Source: Flavobacterium caeni (GTDB lineage Bacteria; Bacteroidota; Bacteroidia; Flavobacteriales; Flavobacteriaceae). Taken from it: a DNA stretch of 64,000 nt. The position numbers were made by a program, and so were the translations under genes. The notes beneath the pieces are model-generated. The model did not search any database, had not been told where the DNA came from, and saw only the letters and a list, made by a program, of their open reading frames with translations. Location: NCBI RefSeq assembly GCF_900101895.1, contig NZ_FMVF01000014.1:34305-98304 (forward strand), written 5' to 3'. Below, one piece after another: positions 1-7,963 of this stretch (position 1 is the first letter of the stretch; each line of letters opens with the position of its first letter).

Positions 1-25
1 GCCCTACAGAAAATCTGTAAAAAGT
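1..25. repeat. partial end of dispersed intergenic element
   Basis: A short hairpin, TACAG-AAAAT-CTGTA at 5-19, resembles the CAGAAAAACTGTA end seen at the right edge of the full dispersed element copies (154-319, 32807-32974, 40240-40376, 53401-53533). It is probably the edge of another copy lying mostly outside the window; only the end is visible, so this is tentative. Confidence 0.35.
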
Positions 26-81
26 GGAAGTGAAGAATATCCGAAAATTCACAAATAGAAAGGCCAAAGTCGAAAGTCAAA

Positions 82-150
82 TGACGAACGACGAACGACG
101 AACGACGAATAACCAAATCAACGAATAACCATTAATCAACTAGCCGATTG
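82..150 (+). repeat. short-period intergenic repeat tract
   Basis: Tandem 7-bp units (ACGAACG type, about four copies, 82-108) run into degenerate CGAATAACC and ATTAATCAAC words. The same ordered words (AAAGTC, then GAACGACGAATAACC, then GATTAAAC) recur at 7770-7893 in reverse complement and at 32697-32800 and 32977-33045. No reading frame or promoter is supported here. Confidence 0.6.
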
Positions 151-153
151 CCC

Positions 154-319
154 AAACTTTAACAAAAAGTACAGAAAATTACTTCGTACAGTTCGCCCTC
201 CGGGCTCGGGTCTGTTTGCACGGTATTCTTTAATTCCGTTGGGGTATACTTCCAATGCCCCCTTCCCTACGGTAAAAATACCATTTTATCAAATACACCT
301 CGTGCAGAAAAACTGTAAA
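154..319 (+). repeat. dispersed intergenic element, copy A (long form)
   Basis: Starts with AAACTTTAACAAAAAGTACAG and ends with CAGAAAAACTGTAAA. It contains the shared core (TTAATTCCGTTGGGG, then TGCCCCCTTCCCTACGG). Copies at 32807, 40240 and 53401 (reverse) share both ends and core. This copy and the one at 32807 carry an extra insert of about 37 bp with a CGCCC/GGGCTCGG hairpin that the copies at 40240 and 53401 lack. No coding potential; it could be a miniature mobile element or a structured terminator-like repeat. Confidence 0.7.
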
Positions 320-432
320 TCCAAAATCAAATTTACGGCAAAATCAAAAATCCAACGTGGGACGTCGAACAAAAAAGGTCGGTGGCAAAGTGTTGAACAA
401 ACGCTTTTTATACAATGGGTCGCGGCTGTTTT

Positions 433-508
433 GTGTGCAAAATCGATTGATGTTTAAAAATGCACACGTTTTGGTGTGCAAAAATTATATCCGTATAAGA
501 GTGCACAC
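433..508. promoter_or_regulatory. operator-like array upstream of hsdM
   Basis: Four 7-bp half-sites are present: GTGTGCA 433-439, TGCACAC 461-467, GTGTGCA 474-480 and TGCACAC 502-508. Spacers are 21, 6 and 21 bp, so the whole array is symmetric about 470.5. An array with the same half-sites, order and spacing stands at 5750-5825 before the HTH gene, while the spacer sequences differ. The likely ligand is the HTH protein encoded at 5836-6345, by inference. The array ends 115 nt before the hsdM start. Confidence 0.75.
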
Positions 509-623
509 CAACTGCATCAACCTATATCAAATCGATAGCCGTCACCCGTTAACCGTTATATTTTGTGCCTCCTTTTTGCTTTTTTACTTAGTTTGGTTAC
601 ATTTGGTGCATTACTACAATACC

Positions 624-2081
624 ATGTTTGAACAAACCTTTAAAAATATAGACGACATCCTGTACAAAGATGCAGGTGCCGACAGCGAACTCGACTACAT
701 CGAACAGACTTCTTGGATTTTATTCCTGCGCTACCTCGACGAACTCGAAAAAGACAAACACGACAAGGCTGAACTTCAAGGCAAAACCTATTCTTTCATT
801 CTCGATGAACCATACCGCTGGCCCAATTGGGCGATGCCGAAAGGACAGGACGGCAAACTCGACCAAAACAAAGCCAAAACTGGCCAAGACCTTGTGAAAT
901 TCGTCGATCAGGAACTGTTCCCGTATTTGGCCGAGTTCAAGCAAAAGACAGAGAATCCCAAAACCATCGAATACAAAATCGGCGAGATTTTCAGCGAGCT
1001 CAACAACAAAATCAAAAGCGGCTACAACCTGCGCGAAGTAATTGAAAAGGCCGATGAACTCCTGTTCCGCAGTTCGACCGAAAAACACGAGCTCAGCCAT
1101 CTGTACGAAGCCAAGATCAAAAACATGGGCAACGCCGGACGCAACGGCGGCCAATACTACACGCCGCGCCCGCTGATCCGCGCCATGATTGAAGTCATAG
1201 ATCCAAAAATCGGCGAAAAGATTTACGACGGCGCGTGTGGCAGCTGCGGGTTTCTCTGCGAAGCCTTCGATTATCTGTATGAGCGCATGGACAAATCGAC
1301 CTCAAGCCTGCGCATCTTACAGGAAGAAACCTTGTACGGCAAGGAAAAGAAAAACCTCGCCTACATCATCGGGACGATGAACATGATTTTGCACGGCATC
1401 GAAGCGCCGAACATCATTCACACCAACACGCTCAGCGAAGACATCCGCCAAATCCAGGAAAAAGACCGCTACCACGTCATCCTGGCCAATCCGCCGTTTG
1501 GGGGTAAGGAACGCCCCGAGGTGCAGCACAATTTCGACATCCGCACCGGCGAAACCGCATCGTTGTTCCTGCAACACTTCATCAAGAGTTTAAAGACTGG
1601 GGGGCGCGCGGCCATCGTCATCAAGAATACGTTTTTGAGCAATGCCGACAACGCCTCGGTGGCTTTGCGCAAACACCTTTTGGAAACCTGCGATCTGCAT
1701 ACGGTACTCGACATGCCGGGCGGCACGTTCCTCGGCGCGGGCGTCAAAACCGTCGTGCTGTTTTTTACCAAAGGCGAACCGACGCAAAAAACCTGGTTCT
1801 ACCAACTCGATCCCGGACGCAGCATGGGCAAGACCAATCCGCTAAATGACAACGATATGCGCGAGTTTGTGGCATTGCAAAAAACCCAACCCGAAACGGA
1901 GAAGAGCTGGAATGTTTCTATTGCCGATGTTCAGACACACAATTACGACCTCTCGGTAAAAAACCCGAACAAGCCGCAGGAAGCCGCGTTGCGTAGCCCG
2001 ATGGAAATTTTGGAGGAAATGCAGGCGCTCGATAAAGAGACGAAAGTTTTGTTGAATCAGGTTAAAGAATTGGTGGGATGA
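624..2081 (+). CDS. hsdM: type I restriction-modification system methyltransferase subunit HsdM
   Basis: N6-adenine DNA methyltransferase subunit of a type I R-M complex; with HsdS it methylates the recognition site using S-adenosylmethionine. The 485-aa product has the N-terminal helical HsdM domain (MFEQTFKNIDDILYKDAG start), the AdoMet-binding motif I as DGACGSCGF near residues 202-210 (usually D-ACG-GG), and the catalytic NPPF at 289-292. The frame stays open upstream to 357, but that extension has no family likeness and crosses the operator array, so the ATG at 624 is chosen. The stop overlaps the hsdS start (ATGA), indicating translational coupling. High confidence in the family. Confidence 0.95.
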   Translation: MFEQTFKNIDDILYKDAGADSELDYIEQTSWILFLRYLDELEKDKHDKAELQGKTYSFILDEPYRWPNWAMPKGQDGKLDQNKAKTGQDLVKFVDQELFPYLAEFKQKTENPKTIEYKIGEIFSELNNKIKSGYNLREVIEKADELLFRSSTEKHELSHLYEAKIKNMGNAGRNGGQYYTPRPLIRAMIEVIDPKIGEKIYDGACGSCGFLCEAFDYLYERMDKSTSSLRILQEETLYGKEKKNLAYIIGTMNMILHGIEAPNIIHTNTLSEDIRQIQEKDRYHVILANPPFGGKERPEVQHNFDIRTGETASLFLQHFIKSLKTGGRAAIVIKNTFLSNADNASVALRKHLLETCDLHTVLDMPGGTFLGAGVKTVVLFFTKGEPTQKTWFYQLDPGRSMGKTNPLNDNDMREFVALQKTQPETEKSWNVSIADVQTHNYDLSVKNPNKPQEAALRSPMEILEEMQALDKETKVLLNQVKELVG

Positions 2082-3325
2082 TGGAATTACCAGAAGATTG
2101 GACTGTAAAGAAAATTGGAGATATTGGAAAGGTTTACAATGGGAATTCAATTAATGAACAGTTCAAGAGAGATAATTTTCTAGGAAAGAATGGCACACCA
2201 TTCATTGCCACAAAAGATGTTGGATTCGATGGTGCCATCGACTATAACAATGGGGTAAATATACCAGATTACAGAACTTATGGATATAAAGTCGCTCCTG
2301 CTGATACGCCAATAATTTGCGTTGAAGGTGGAAGTGCCGGGAGAAAAGTCGGATTCGTTGATAGGGATGTATGCTTTGGCAATAAGCTCTTTGCAGTTGT
2401 TCCATATGGCGAGGTAATTCCTAAGTATCTATATTACTTCTACCTATCTGAAGAGTTTCAAAGAAATTTTTCATCAAACCTTTTGGGGATTATTGGAGGC
2501 GTTTCATCTGTGAAGTTTAAAGGTATCCAAATTGTTTATCCTTCAATAAACGAGCAACATCACATCGTTTCCATCCTCAACCAAGCCTTCACCGCCATCG
2601 ACCGCGCCAAATCCAATCTTGAAAAGAACCTGCAAAACGCAAAAGATTTATTTCAGAGTGAATTGGATCGGGTTTTTAGGGAGAAAGGGGATGATTGGGA
2701 GGAGAAGACTTTAAAAAGCGTTACAACCAAAATAGGAAGCGGAGCAACGCCTCGTGGAGGAAAGGAAAATTATAAAGATGAAGGAATTTCCCTCGTCAGA
2801 AGCATGAATGTTCACGACGGCGTTTTCGTGAGAAAGAATTTGGCTTTTATCGACAGCAAACAAGCAAATGATTTGAATAACGTTGTAATAGAAAAAGATG
2901 ATGTACTTTTAAATATCACAGGGGCATCAATTGCAAGAACCTGTATTGTTCCAGATGAAATAATTCCAGCAAGAGTCAATCAACACGTTTCTATTATTAG
3001 AACAAAGAAAGATTTGTTGACCCCTGCATTTTTAAATTTACTGCTAATCGCAGAACCGTACAAGAAGCAGATTCTGTCAACTGGAGAAAAAGGGTCGACT
3101 AGACAAGCTATTACCAAAGCACAATTGGAGGAATTTGAGATTCATTTTCCAAACGATTTACGCAAACAAGAAGACGTAGTTAGCAAACTGAAAGAAATTG
3201 AAAATTACTCAAATCGACTTAAATTTAACTACACCCAAAAACTCCAAAACCTCGAACAACTCAAAAAAGCCATCCTGCAAAAAGCCTTCACCGGCCAACT
3301 CACCAATAAAGAAGTAACCGCATGA
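2078..3325 (+). CDS. hsdS: type I restriction system specificity subunit HsdS
   Basis: DNA-recognition subunit, 415 aa, with two target recognition domains (about residues 5-155 and 205-350). Each is followed by a helical spacer; the central one contains HHIVSILNQAFTAIDRAK and the C-terminal one LEQLKKAILQKAFTGQL, the usual half-repeats of HsdS. The two recognition domains are visibly A+T-rich, whereas the spacers match the G+C-rich neighbours, a mosaic suggesting imported recognition domains. It overlaps hsdM and hsdR by 4 nt each (ATGA). Target sequence cannot be deduced from the protein by eye. Confidence 0.93.
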   Translation: MMELPEDWTVKKIGDIGKVYNGNSINEQFKRDNFLGKNGTPFIATKDVGFDGAIDYNNGVNIPDYRTYGYKVAPADTPIICVEGGSAGRKVGFVDRDVCFGNKLFAVVPYGEVIPKYLYYFYLSEEFQRNFSSNLLGIIGGVSSVKFKGIQIVYPSINEQHHIVSILNQAFTAIDRAKSNLEKNLQNAKDLFQSELDRVFREKGDDWEEKTLKSVTTKIGSGATPRGGKENYKDEGISLVRSMNVHDGVFVRKNLAFIDSKQANDLNNVVIEKDDVLLNITGASIARTCIVPDEIIPARVNQHVSIIRTKKDLLTPAFLNLLLIAEPYKKQILSTGEKGSTRQAITKAQLEEFEIHFPNDLRKQEDVVSKLKEIENYSNRLKFNYTQKLQNLEQLKKAILQKAFTGQLTNKEVTA

Positions 3326-5721
3326 ACGAAACCCAAACGCGCTACGAACTCATAGACCCGGCTTTAAAGGCTGCGGGTTGGGATGTCGTTCCCGCGAGTA
3401 GGTTGCTTATGGAGTTTCCCATCAACAAAGGCCGACTGATCGGGCAAAACCGCCGCGCCAACCCAGACAAAGCCGATTACATTTTGCGTTACAAAAACCG
3501 CAACCTGGCCGTCATCGAAGCCAAGGCCGCGACCAAATACTACACCGATGGCGTGGGTCAGGCCAAAGCCTATGCTGAAAAACTGCAGATCCGGTTTGCG
3601 TTTGCCACCAACGGGAAACAACATTACCAGATTGACATGCAGGAAGGCGTTGAAGGCGATGTCCTGCAATTTCCTTCGCCCGATGAACTCTGGGAAATGA
3701 CCTTCGGGCGCGAAGAACGCAGCGAGCCGCAAAAGGAACTGTGGACGCAAAAGTTCGATGCCGTTCCGTTTGAAACCAAAAGCGGACAAAAGCCGCCGCG
3801 GTATTATCAGGTGAATTCGGTGAACAATGTACTCGAAGCGCTGGCCTCTGAACAAAAAAGAATCTTGCTCACATTGGCCACCGGAACGGGCAAAACCGCC
3901 ACGGCGTTCCACATTGCGTGGAAATTGTTCCAAACCAAGTGGAACCTGTCGGCGCATACCGAAGGCTTTTACGAGCGCAGCCCGCGCATTTTATTTTTGG
4001 CCGATCGCAACCTCTTGGCCGATCAGGCGCTCACGTCGTTCAACGAATACAACGCGTTCGAGGAAGATGTGTTCAAACGCATCAAGCCGTCGGAAATCAA
4101 GAAAGAAGGCAAGGTGCCCACCAATGCCGGAATCTTCTTTACGATTTTCCAGACATTCGTTTCTGAAGTGGACGGAAAATCAAACTTCGGGCAATACCCC
4201 AAAGATTTTTTCGACTTCATCATCATCGACGAATGCCACCGCGGCGGCGCGAAAGATGAAAGTTCGTGGCGTACCATTCTCGATTATTTCTCGCCGGCCG
4301 TTCAATTGGGGTTGACCGCCACGCCCAAGCGCACCATCAACGCCGATACGTATGACTATTTCGGCAAACCGGTGTACACTTATTCGCTCAAGGATGGCAT
4401 CAACGACGGCTTCCTGACACCGTTCCGCGTTAAGCAAATCGACACGACCATCGACGACTATGTGTTTACCTCGGACGATACGGTCATCGAAGGCGAGATT
4501 GAAGAAGGCCGCCGTTACACCGAGGCCGACATGAACCGCATCATCGAAATCAAGGCGCGCGAAGAATACCGTGTCAAGATTTTCATGGAAATGATGAACC
4601 AGAATGAAAAGACGCTGGTTTTTTGCGCCACGCAGGACCATGCCGCCGCCGTACGCGATTTGATCAATCAAATTTCTGATAGCAAAAATCCGAACTACTG
4701 CCAACGTGTTACCGCCAACGACGGTACGCTCGGCGAACAACACCTGCGTGACTTCCAAAACAACGAAAAGCGCATCCCGACGGTATTGACCACCTCCCAA
4801 AAATTGAGTACGGGGGTCGATGCGCCCGAAATCAAAAACATCGTGTTGTTGCGCCCGGTCAATTCAATGATCGAGTTCAAGCAAATCGTTGGGCGCGGAA
4901 CGCGATTGTTTGACGGTAAGGACTATTTTACCATATACGATTTTGTGAAGGCCTACCTGCATTTCAGCGACCCGGAATGGGATGGCGAGCCACTTGATCC
5001 TGTGGAACCGCTACCCAAAACCCCGGTCGACGGGAAACCTTGCACGGAGTGCGGCCAAACCCCATGTACCTGTTTGAAAGATCCGGGCGAGCCGTGTCCT
5101 GAATGTGGTTATGAATATTGCCGATGCGAAGCCGGGAAACGTAAAATGACGAAAGTGAAACTTGCCGACGGGAAAGTGCGCGAATTCCAGCACATGTTCA
5201 AGACGACGTTCTGGAGCCCGGATGGCAAGCCGATATCGGGCGAGGAGTTCCTGCAAAGTCTGTTTGGGACGCTTCCCGAATTCTTCAAGAATGAAACCGA
5301 GCTGCGCAAACTGTGGAGTGATCCGCAAACGCGAAGCAAGCTGCTCGAAGAACTGACTGAAAAGGGTTTTCCCAAAAGCCAACTGGTCGAATTCCAATCG
5401 ATGCTTGGTGCACAGGAAAGTGACCTTTATGACGTGCTCGCTTATATTGCGTTCCATGCTTCGATAGAAAAACGGCAAACGCGAGCGGAAAGGGCAAGAA
5501 TTTATCTGAAAGATTACAACCACAACCAACAACAGTTTCTTGACTTTGTACTCAAACAATATGTTGCGCGGGGGAGCGACGAGCTGGACGATTCCAAAAT
5601 TGCGGACTTGTTGGTATTGAAGTACCATGCTATTTCAGATGCCAAAAAAGAATTAGGTGAGATTCCTACCATCAGAAAATCGTTTATTGATTTTCAATCC
5701 CATCTTTACGATGCAGTGTAG
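3322..5721 (+). CDS. hsdR: type I restriction enzyme motor/nuclease subunit HsdR (EcoEI-like)
   Basis: ATP-dependent translocase and endonuclease subunit, 799 aa. The N-terminal HSDR_N nuclease domain shows the IEAK part of the PD-(D/E)XK centre (E66-K68). The SF2 motor has Walker A ATGTGKT (186-192), DECH (303-306) and LTATPKR. A linker at about 574-602 carries two copies of C-x2-C-x4-C-x-C, resembling paired zinc knuckles. The C-terminal helical domain (EcoEI_R_C type) would contact HsdM/HsdS. The length fits the EcoEI-type subfamily. No frameshift or loss of key residues is seen, so the restriction system looks intact. Confidence 0.94.
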   Translation: MNETQTRYELIDPALKAAGWDVVPASRLLMEFPINKGRLIGQNRRANPDKADYILRYKNRNLAVIEAKAATKYYTDGVGQAKAYAEKLQIRFAFATNGKQHYQIDMQEGVEGDVLQFPSPDELWEMTFGREERSEPQKELWTQKFDAVPFETKSGQKPPRYYQVNSVNNVLEALASEQKRILLTLATGTGKTATAFHIAWKLFQTKWNLSAHTEGFYERSPRILFLADRNLLADQALTSFNEYNAFEEDVFKRIKPSEIKKEGKVPTNAGIFFTIFQTFVSEVDGKSNFGQYPKDFFDFIIIDECHRGGAKDESSWRTILDYFSPAVQLGLTATPKRTINADTYDYFGKPVYTYSLKDGINDGFLTPFRVKQIDTTIDDYVFTSDDTVIEGEIEEGRRYTEADMNRIIEIKAREEYRVKIFMEMMNQNEKTLVFCATQDHAAAVRDLINQISDSKNPNYCQRVTANDGTLGEQHLRDFQNNEKRIPTVLTTSQKLSTGVDAPEIKNIVLLRPVNSMIEFKQIVGRGTRLFDGKDYFTIYDFVKAYLHFSDPEWDGEPLDPVEPLPKTPVDGKPCTECGQTPCTCLKDPGEPCPECGYEYCRCEAGKRKMTKVKLADGKVREFQHMFKTTFWSPDGKPISGEEFLQSLFGTLPEFFKNETELRKLWSDPQTRSKLLEELTEKGFPKSQLVEFQSMLGAQESDLYDVLAYIAFHASIEKRQTRAERARIYLKDYNHNQQQFLDFVLKQYVARGSDELDDSKIADLLVLKYHAISDAKKELGEIPTIRKSFIDFQSHLYDAV

Positions 5722-5749
5722 TCCTGGGTTGGTTTTCGGCATACATCTT

Positions 5750-5825
5750 GTGTGCAAAACTCCAAAAAAACCAAAACTGCACACAAAACGGTGTGCAAAG
5801 TAGAATGTCTAATCCATTTGCACAC
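5750..5825. promoter_or_regulatory. operator-like array upstream of the HTH gene
   Basis: Half-sites GTGTGCA 5750-5756, TGCACAC 5778-5784, GTGTGCA 5791-5797 and TGCACAC 5819-5825, with 21-, 6- and 21-bp spacers and a dyad at 5787.5. The geometry is identical to 433-508. The last half-site ends 10 nt before the ATG of the HTH gene, so a bound protein would cover the leader and ribosome-binding region, as expected for an autorepressor (inference). Confidence 0.75.
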
Positions 5826-5835
5826 AAAAAAAACC

Positions 5836-6345
5836 ATGAAACCAAAATCTTCCCTCCGACAACAATTGGGCGTGACCCAACGTGAAATGTCCATGCTTTT
5901 GGGTGTCACTGTAAGCCGCTGGTCGATGTATGAATCGGGGCTGCGCGAGCTCCCTGGCCACACCTTGCCGCGTTTGGCGCAGTTGATCGCGGCTGTCCAG
6001 TCGCCCGATGCCAAGCCCGCTAATGTAACGGTTACCGACCGACAAAAACACCAACTCGACCAATGGGCGCGCGAGAACGATTACGGCCGGCAAGCCATCG
6101 CCAGGCAAATAGCGGTATACGACAAGAAATCCGATGCGGCGGCCAGGAAAGAAAAAGTACAGCGATTTTTAAGTACGTACCAACCGGCAAAAGACGAATT
6201 GCCGATGGCGGTCAAGCGATTGCCGAAGGGCAGGCAGCCGGACGCCGTACAAGCGTCTTTAGAACGTCTGGCGCTCGAACGCAGAGCGGCGTTGCTCGAG
6301 TTTGAACGAAAATGGTTGCATGATAAAATGGCTGGGTTGGGGTGA
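5836..6345 (+). CDS. XRE-like HTH protein linked to the type I R-M locus
   Basis: 169-aa protein with an N-terminal helix-turn-helix of the XRE/Cro type (LGVTQREMSMLLGVTVSRWSMYESG, split over residues 8-32) and a basic, helical, probably coiled C-terminal part without recognised family. The ATG at 5836 is chosen because the longer frame from 5752 would run through the operator array and adds no family-like sequence. It lies 114 nt after hsdR. Because matched operator arrays precede this gene and hsdM, a controller role analogous to C proteins of R-M systems is inferred; typical C proteins are only about 80 aa, so it may be a distinct regulator type. Confidence 0.75.
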   Translation: MKPKSSLRQQLGVTQREMSMLLGVTVSRWSMYESGLRELPGHTLPRLAQLIAAVQSPDAKPANVTVTDRQKHQLDQWARENDYGRQAIARQIAVYDKKSDAAARKEKVQRFLSTYQPAKDELPMAVKRLPKGRQPDAVQASLERLALERRAALLEFERKWLHDKMAGLG

Positions 6346-6386
6346 TTTCGGTAGATTTTATGTAATGTAGTAAGTAAGTAATAAGG

Positions 6387-6394
6387 TATATTTG
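6387..6394 (+). promoter_or_regulatory. orphan TAnnTTTG -7 box
   Basis: TATATTTG matches the Bacteroidota -7 consensus perfectly on the plus strand, but only the 3' end of the oppositely oriented DUF389 gene follows. It may be a relic, a promoter of a short antisense RNA, or chance. Confidence 0.3.
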
Positions 6395-6422
6395 CGCCAG
6401 GGTGGGCGCGCAAGCGCTTTGC

Positions 6423-7718
6423 TTACACCCCTTCCCAAAACACCTTCACCACGCCCTTCTTCAACCGTGTCTTGGCCCACGCGGCCAGTTTGTCGGTGTC
6501 GGCTTTGCCCAACGGTTTTTCGCTCGCATAGATCAATACCGGCACCACCGATTCCTTTTCGTTGGCCACGCCAAACGGATGGTTCGAGACCGACACATCG
6601 GTCAGCGTCGGGAACAGCACTTTGGCTTCGGCCAATAGCGATCGGTTGTCGAATTGGCCGTCGGCGATTTCCTTGCGCAGGGCTGCAATCACCGCATCTT
6701 TTTGGTCTACCACGGCGCGTTCGCTCTTGATCTGGTTCAGGATGTCCTGTTTGAGGTTGGTCGTGTCCTGTCTGATCTTCAGCCGTACATTTTGCAGGTC
6801 ATAGGTTTTCATGCGCGATTCGAGTTCTTGGGTCTCGGCCGCCGAAAACCGCTTGGTCAACAGCGCGAGCTCGATGCTCGGCCGCGTCTGGTACCGCGTT
6901 TTTTTGTAGATGATGGTGTACCCCTTGTCGGTCAATTCGTTTTGCAGAAAGGTATTGACCTTTTGTTCGAATTTGCGCTCCTCAAACAACGTATAACCAA
7001 AATAGATGCTTGGTACGAGCAATACAAAAATGAGCGCGGTGATGAGGTAAGTGATTTGTTTTTCGCGTTTTTTCTCAAATTGCATATGGCGCGGGTATTT
7101 GAGGAATTTGACGATCAAGAACGTGGCCACGCAAATGAACACACAGTTGATGATGTACAAATAAATAGCCCCGCCAAAAAACTTCAAATTCCCGACGGCC
7201 AACCCGTAACCCGCCGTACACAAAGGCGGCATGAGCGCCGTGGCGATGGCAACGCCCGGAATCGGGTTGCCTTTCTCTTTGCGCGTAATGGCAATCACGC
7301 CCACCAGGCCGCCAAAAAAAGCGATCAAAATGTCGTAAATGTTGGGCGAGGTGCGCGCCAAAAGTTCCGATTGGGTTTCCTTGAACGGACTCAGGTAAAA
7401 ATACAATGTCGATACGGTAAGGCTCACCACCGTCGCGATCAGCAAATTCTTAAGCGACTTCTTGAACAACTCGAAATCGTAGATGCCCAGCGAAAAACCC
7501 GCGCCAATGATAGGCCCCATGAGCGGAGAGATCAACATCGCGCCGATAATTACCGCCGTCGAATTGACATTCAGCCCCACCGACGCAATCACGATTGCGC
7601 ACGCCAAAATCCAAAGGTTGGCCCCACGGAACGAGATGTTCGATTTGACGTTTTCGAGTACGACTTCCTTGCTGTCCTCGCCCAAGGTGAGGTCGATAAA
7701 GTTGAGGATTTTGTTCAT
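6423..7718 (-). CDS. DUF389 domain integral membrane protein
   Basis: 431-aa inner-membrane protein. The DUF389 signature (NSTAVIIGAMLISPLMGPIIGAG, split around residues 52-75) is clear, and about five to six hydrophobic segments follow between residues 30 and 250 (e.g. the stretch preceding SIYFGYTLFEERKF). A soluble mixed domain of about 180 residues forms the C-terminus. The biochemical role of the family is unknown. It is transcribed alone from a -7 box at 7733-7740; its 3' end faces the R-M locus. Confidence 0.9.
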   Translation of the reverse strand: MNKILNFIDLTLGEDSKEVVLENVKSNISFRGANLWILACAIVIASVGLNVNSTAVIIGAMLISPLMGPIIGAGFSLGIYDFELFKKSLKNLLIATVVSLTVSTLYFYLSPFKETQSELLARTSPNIYDILIAFFGGLVGVIAITRKEKGNPIPGVAIATALMPPLCTAGYGLAVGNLKFFGGAIYLYIINCVFICVATFLIVKFLKYPRHMQFEKKREKQITYLITALIFVLLVPSIYFGYTLFEERKFEQKVNTFLQNELTDKGYTIIYKKTRYQTRPSIELALLTKRFSAAETQELESRMKTYDLQNVRLKIRQDTTNLKQDILNQIKSERAVVDQKDAVIAALRKEIADGQFDNRSLLAEAKVLFPTLTDVSVSNHPFGVANEKESVVPVLIYASEKPLGKADTDKLAAWAKTRLKKGVVKVFWEGV

Positions 7719-7732
7719 GCGGTGTGTTTTCT

Positions 7733-7740
7733 CAAATATA
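7733..7740 (-). promoter_or_regulatory. -7 box for DUF389 gene
   Basis: CAAATATA on the plus strand reads TATATTTG on the minus strand, a perfect TAnnTTTG, ending 14 nt before the ATG at 7718. Confidence 0.6.
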
Positions 7741-7769
7741 AGGATTTAATTTTAGGCGACGGATTGTTG

Positions 7770-7893
7770 TTTAATCGTTTATTCGTTGAGTCGGTTAATC
7801 GTTTAATCGTTGAATCGTTGAATTGGTTATTTGGTTATTCGTCGTTCGACTTTATGACTTTATGACTTTACGACTTTATGACTTTACGACTTT
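7770..7893 (-). repeat. short-period intergenic repeat tract (8-bp GACTTTAT units)
   Basis: TTAATCGTTTAATCG-type words, then GGTTATTCGTCGTTC, then about six 8-bp units GACTTTAT/GACTTTAC at 7848-7893. In reverse complement the order is the same as at 32697-32800: ATAAAGTC units, GAACGACGAATAACC, GATTAAAC words. It fills most of the 245-nt gap before icmF. Confidence 0.7.
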
Positions 7894-7963
7894 CATCATC
7901 CGTCATTCACCTTTCAAATTCTCCAACGATTTCGTAACTTGCACCACTTTTTAAAAACACCCT

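Noticed and set aside
357..623. N-terminal extension of hsdM in the same open frame
   Set aside because: It runs through the operator array and low-complexity sequence and shows no HsdM-like residues; homology-like sequence begins at MFEQTFKN, ATG 624.
6654..7865. 403-codon plus-strand open frame opposite DUF389
   Set aside because: Shadow of a clear membrane protein; Arg/His-rich product without motifs. The same reasoning removes 49204-50490 (opposite yidC), 54936-56054 (opposite the subtilase) and 26723-27655 (opposite terC).
7719..7963. Cobalamin riboswitch upstream of icmF
   Set aside because: The gap is filled by short-period repeats; no B12-box-like sequence was recognised.
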